DNA from: Hydnum rufescens UP504
Lineage: Eukaryota > Basidiomycota > Agaricomycetes > Cantharellales > Hydnaceae
Length of the DNA stretch: 64,000 nucleotides
Assembly: GCA_014904985.1 (NCBI GenBank)
Contig: MU128932.1
Coordinates: 181,628 to 245,627, forward strand
Direction: 5' to 3'
Shown: in pieces, positions 60,032-64,000 of the stretch
Numbering within the stretch: position 1 is the stretch's first letter
Layout of the letters: each line of letters begins with the position of its first letter
Position numbers and translations under genes: made by a program
Notes under the pieces: model-generated
What the model was told of the DNA's origin: nothing
Seen by the model: only the letters and a program-made list of their open reading frames with translations
Database searches by the model: none

Positions 60032-62949
60032 ATGGCTCAGGGAGACAGAGCGAGGTCGCCCGTTCTCATACCTCCAAGGACAACGGTCTTGTCTCCCGCC
60101 GAATCTGGCGCTGATGCTCCTGACTCTTTTGCTGCTATCGCTGAAACGGTCCCTCCAGTCGAGTGGAAGCTTCCTGACTTCTATAGGGAGATTACCTCTC
60201 CCAAGTCTCCGTAAGCCATCCTGTTGAACACGTCCAGTGATAATAACGCAGACTTTTGGTAGGCTGCACGCATTTATATCAGGGGACGTCCGAGACATCG
60301 CGTGCCTGGCCGGGGTTGGCACAGTTTATCATGTCCTTGCATTCCAGGTGGCTGAATGAACTTCCAGACCAGCTATCTGTTCATGAGTGTCCATATTCAG
60401 AACCAGAGGGCGCCAATTGTCTGGTTGCGGGCAGAGAGGTGGTCCGATAGCAGCCTGTGTGCAATTCAATTCTCCATCGATCGCTCTAAGCTCGGCCACG
60501 GGGAACCACACTATTATGACATGGCCACCACATTTGCTACCCTGAATTTCCGCCACGCCATAGACCTTCTCAATAATATTACAGTTCCCCGCTTGGATTT
60601 CTATAACTACCCTTGGTGGTGGACTTGCATCAACTTCGGAATGCTTCATCAAGGCTTTGGGGGATCTTGGGTCAAACCGCCCTCACGACACTGGCTTGAG
60701 GACAACGATCTGTTTTCCCCAAGCAACGCGACCGGTGTAGAATCCATGCAGCGCCAATTTGCTATCCAGTTCCCTAACGCGAAAAAGATCTCACTCACGG
60801 ACCAGGAAAGATGGAAAAACGAGTCCGCTTCTCTGTCTCAACCAGCCGATTTAGTAACCCTAGCAGGCACGAAAGGGAAAATAGCATCTATTGGCTCAGC
60901 ACCAACCTTACCGGAGAAAGATCTCCCACGACTCCCCCCAATGCAGCCGCCCAATCTGAATGGTGCAGTACCTCCTGCCGCGACGGATGCTGAGAAGAAT
61001 GGCGGTGCACTGCCTCGAGGTCGCGAAATTAACCCCTCCAATGTAATTCCTCAGAGCCCATCGAATCCCCGACACCCTACGATCCAAATCATCGTTCAAT
61101 ATCCCAAACCAGGAACCTCTTGTCTGGCCAAGCCGATGAGAGGCCACCCGTGCAACCTGTCAATCCGTCCTCGACTCCCACTCCTCCTAAAGAGGCTTCC
61201 ACCGGAATAGACGAAGCCACGTCCATTCTACGACGTGTTGCGATTACAGGTCCCTCCGCAGAAGCTTCGGGACAAGGCTCACAATCTAGCCCACCATTTT
61301 CCAATCCCCAACCCAGTCCCTTCGAAACTCCCAACTTGACTGGCCGTATTGTTCGTTTAGGCTCAACACCCATGGCCAGAGGAGGGTATTCCTCAGTCTG
61401 GAGAGGCAGCTTGCTCTCTGCCACCTCCGACGACTCTCGCCGAACTCTTCAGGTACTGTTTTCAATTCATAGCTCCCGGAGGGCGCATGTGCTAACAAAC
61501 GATGCCCTAGGTTGCCCTCAAGGTGCTTCATGCTTCCTATACGGATGAGTCCACAGTCCAACGAAAACTCCGCAAGGTAATTTTATCTGACAGTTTCACT
61601 GTGATCTTCCGTTCACGATAGGGATAGCATCTGCATATAGAAATGCGAATATGGGCCCAATTGCGTCACGAGAACGTGGTGAGATTATTAGGTCATACTG
61701 AAGAACGCGAAGGGCCTGGACTCGTTTCAATTTCGTACGTTCACGGTGATGTCCTAAGCTTTCTAGAAAAGAATCCAAGTGTCAATCGAGAGATTATCGT
61801 GCGTTTACATTGATGTGGTTTCACTCAATATGGGGGGGGTATCCCGAACTGAGCTTGATCTTTACAGTGTGCCGATGTTGCATTAGGATTACAGTACTTG
61901 CACGAACACAAGCCTCCAATCATCCACGGTGATCTTAAAGGGGTATGGTTGAATACACCGAGCGATGGTGTTTCGCTGATGAATTGATATGTTCAGCGGA
62001 ACGTGCTGATCGATGGAGAAGGAAGAGCGAGTATTTGTGATTTTGGACTGTCTATCATTCTTGATGGGGGACCTACTGGCCATACATCGTCAAACTTCGG
62101 CGGGTCACTGCGATTTCTGGCTCCGGAACTTCTGGATGAGAGCACTCGGACTGTTGGGACAGACATATATGCTTATGCATGCACTTGCATTCAGGTGGGA
62201 GGCATTCTCGCCGTACGTTGCGCTTTTGTCTGACTTGTGATCGTCCATTTACTGTAGATCTTGTTTGACCAGGAGCCCTACCACGAACTCTCCAAAGAGG
62301 GACACGTTATCCGTGCTATATTGGACCATCGGCCTCCCTTTGGACCATCGAAGGAGGAACTCACTTTTCCTTTAGTTTTGCGAATCTTGAAGCGCTGCTG
62401 GGATCACGACCGATCGAGTCGGCCACCAGTGAACTTAATGATCGACACTCTAAAGCGCTGCCTGTACCGTGCCTATCGAACAAACTTGGGCGTTCACCAA
62501 GGAATCGTACGTACTCTTTCCCGACAGTATTCTACTGGATTATGCACCCAAATTACTGGTTTACAGGGGAGGCGTGTTCGATTTATGTCCCTTCCTGGTC
62601 TCGAACAAGCAACGTTGATCTCGGCCGACGACGATGGACTGTGCATCATCGTGGATTCCGGGATCTCCCTCCACCGAGTCCCGATCTACCAGCGCTATCG
62701 CTTGGAATTGATGGATAACCAGAACTTGGAGGGTGTGTTGCGCCTTACTCTCAAACAGAAGTAAACACTGCTAAGGTCATGGTAGATTCGGAAGATGACT
62801 CCGATGTTTCTTCCTCTCTGTCGGGGAAGGATGCATCGTCATCGGAGAGCCCTCCCCACGTCTCAAAATGGACGGATTACTCTGTGAAATTTCGCCTCCC
62901 CTACTCATCGATGGTGTCCTACAGGTCCTACCACAGAGCTTCTTCGTAA
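60032..62949 (+). CDS. Tandem protein kinase, copy 5 (one linker frameshift)
   Basis: Starts MAQGDRARSPVLIPPRTTVL, then FAAIAETVPPVEWKLPDFYR and, after the first intron, LHAFISGDVRDIACLAGVGT. The domain exon is in frame throughout: MSVHIQNQRAPIVWLRAERW, FYNYPWWWTCINFGMLHQGF, ISLTDQERWKNESASLSQPA. In the linker CCC has become CC at about 61048 (GTAATTCCTCAG for GTAATTCCCTCAG in copy 3), shifting frame before TGRIVRLGSTPMARGGYSSV. The kinase domain is complete: VALKVLHASYTDEST, CADVALGLQYLHEHKPPIIH, GDLKG, ASICDFGLSIILDGG, FLAPELLDESTRTVGTDIYA, ILKRCWDHDRSSRPPVNLMI. An intron (62506 to about 62566) joins GVHQGI to GRRVRFMSLPG. The tail has the KWTDYSVKFRLPYSSM motif and stop at 62947-62949, reached through a possible very short intron near 62735-62760; if that is not spliced, the protein stops at 62764. 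Confidence 0.7.
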
Positions 62950-64000
62950 GGGGCATAATGGATGCTAGGTTGAAAATTGATACTGGAGCTTTTAATGAGC
63001 GTATCGGAGTGGGCCACGCCCGCTGGAGGTCGAGTCGAGTCACAGGGATCCTAGCCACAATCCCCTTTCCTTACAACCTCCCGTCATCTTCTGGCTTAAT
63101 CATGGGAGTCATGTTGTGTATGTATGTATGCGACTACGACTGTAGATGCCAATTCATGTACGTGTATGACTTGAAGGAGGAAGAAAGGACATCAAACAAG
63201 CACTATACTTGAATGAATGGAACGTTTACGCTCCTGTGGAGAGATCAATGCGGGAAATCAACCAGGCGGAATCGGAAATTTCGGAACGTTGAACGAAGTG
63301 GAATCTCGAGTGTGCGAAAAAATCAATGATACTATGCGGACCTTCTTGACGGCTGCTTTCGTCAATTACCACACACTCCGCACAGATCGATTTAGGTACT
63401 GTCTCGGGAACGGGACCCTTGGGACCACCGAAGATACAGAAAAACGGAAAGGGCATTGAAGAAATGCGAGTGGGACGCACTAACTCTTGGCCCCCGCCCC
63501 ACTGGGGTGTGGGATCGATCAATGATTGCTTTGTACTAGATCATATTCGACGGTCGTCCCCTTGATCTATCCGCACTCTGTCAATCGGGATCCAACGGGA
63601 GAGCATTCACAAAACACTTCCCAACAGCCTGGACGTGCCGGAGATTCAAATGGGTACTCCATAGATGATGATGATGATGAATATCTCGATATTTTACCTG
63701 CAACTACCGGCTGCTCCCGAAGGGCGCCAAGGGCAGGGGACCGAAGGTCCAGGGATTGTATATACACAGTATAGGTAAGATAAGAGCCGCGTCCATAACC
63801 GCAGACCTCGAACACCTTCGTCCTGAGGTACCACGTCCAATATCATCTGAGAGTTTGCATTTGTCTCGTGTCTGCTTTCCCTTCGTCGGGTACTCCATAG
63901 AGGGGATTGGCCTAGTTGTTTGCGATTCTCGACACCAGAGTCTGAATCAGCCCACTCGGAGCGGTGAGGGTTTAGTGTTCGAGTGCCTGCAGACGCAGTC
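62950..64000. other. Start of the next unit's spacer, truncated by the window end
   Basis: Continues as unit spacer (TTTCGGAACGTTGAACGAA at about 63279, matching 51925 and 57449; ATCAATGATTGCTTTGTAC at 63517). It has a 236-base insertion at 63665-63900 listed separately. Unit-like sequence after 63901 implies that the array continues beyond the window. Confidence 0.55.
63652..63900. mobile_element. Small insertion flanked by a 13-base direct repeat
   Basis: The word GGGTACTCCATAG occurs at 63652-63664 and again, perfectly, at 63888-63900. Other units have one related site (CTATTCCATAGAGG, for example near 57830). The 223 bases between are absent from the other units and start with a short GAT microsatellite (about 63663-63682). 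The layout fits a target-site duplication around a small non-autonomous element, though I see no terminal inverted repeats. Confidence 0.45.

Larger units (their letters stand above)
36820..64000 (+). repeat. Direct tandem array of about 5.5-kb units, each with one kinase gene
   Basis: Comparing landmarks shows a head-to-tail repeat. The spacer word GGTGAGAATGGTATGGGAAG lies at about 37260 and 42692, with diverged forms at about 48296, 53868 and (strongly decayed) 59440. The word ATCCATCAATGATTGCTTTG lies at about 41066, 46548, 52158, 57684 (one mismatch) and 63517 (diverged). Spacing is 5.4-5.8 kb. The left edge is near 36820, where a stretch matching the unit (GACGGTGAAATAGATTTGCG, compared with 47815 and 53390) begins abruptly. 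The array runs out of the window, since spacer sequence continues past 63900. Both genes and spacers are duplicated, so unequal crossing over of whole units is the simplest mechanism. No transposase or long terminal repeat was seen at unit edges. Confidence 0.9.

Noticed and set aside
37100..64000. Array units as LTR retrotransposons or a transposon family
   Set aside because: No reverse transcriptase, integrase, transposase, LTR or terminal inverted repeats; units are joined directly head to tail and each carries a spliced kinase gene.

Overview
The window looks like nuclear DNA of a filamentous basidiomycete. Genes are dense and broken by many short GT-AG introns (mostly about 45-75 nt), and several reconstructed proteins belong to typical fungal families (RTA1-like, Cdc24, LSB5-like VHS/GAT, oxysterol-binding). 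An Agaricomycete of the Rhizoctonia/Ceratobasidium type is my best guess, by gene style and not by a search. No rRNA, tRNA, CRISPR array or transposase/reverse-transcriptase gene was recognised.

Left edge (0-6 kb): two paralogous genes of an unrecognised family. One (243-1304) has a single copy of a domain marked by WCKDRKG and WLRLDRR-type motifs. The other (3417-5961) has two copies in one reading frame through nine exons. Middle (9-36 kb): a conserved housekeeping block. It holds a Cdc24-type Rho guanine-nucleotide exchange factor and a RhoGAP on the minus strand, an SLC25 mitochondrial carrier, two complete RTA1-like membrane protein genes flanking an opposite-strand membrane protein, an OSH/oxysterol-binding protein, a VHS-GAT protein resembling yeast LSB5, and a SAP-like/transmembrane protein. 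Two to four kb stretches between them hold nothing I can call a gene.

Right side (about 36.8-64 kb, running off the end): a direct tandem array of about 5.5-kb units. Each of five units carries one protein-kinase gene (exon skeleton the same in all) plus a conserved, apparently non-coding spacer. The proteins have a short N-terminal exon pair, a putative sensor-like domain, a long proline/serine-rich linker, a kinase domain (VALK, HGDLKG, DFGLS, APE) and a conserved tail. All five copies carry at least one frame break against the family consensus. Copies 2 and 4 look like true pseudogenes; the single-base breaks in 1, 3 and 5 lie in or next to homopolymers and could be assembly errors. Copy 3 is a mosaic of a copy-5-like front and a copy-1-like back, which suggests gene conversion or unequal crossing over.

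The most interesting possibility is that the N-terminal domain of the kinases is a divergent relative of the WLRLDRR domain at the left edge. That would make the window a local expansion of one domain, both free-standing and fused to kinases. This rests on visual alignment only.
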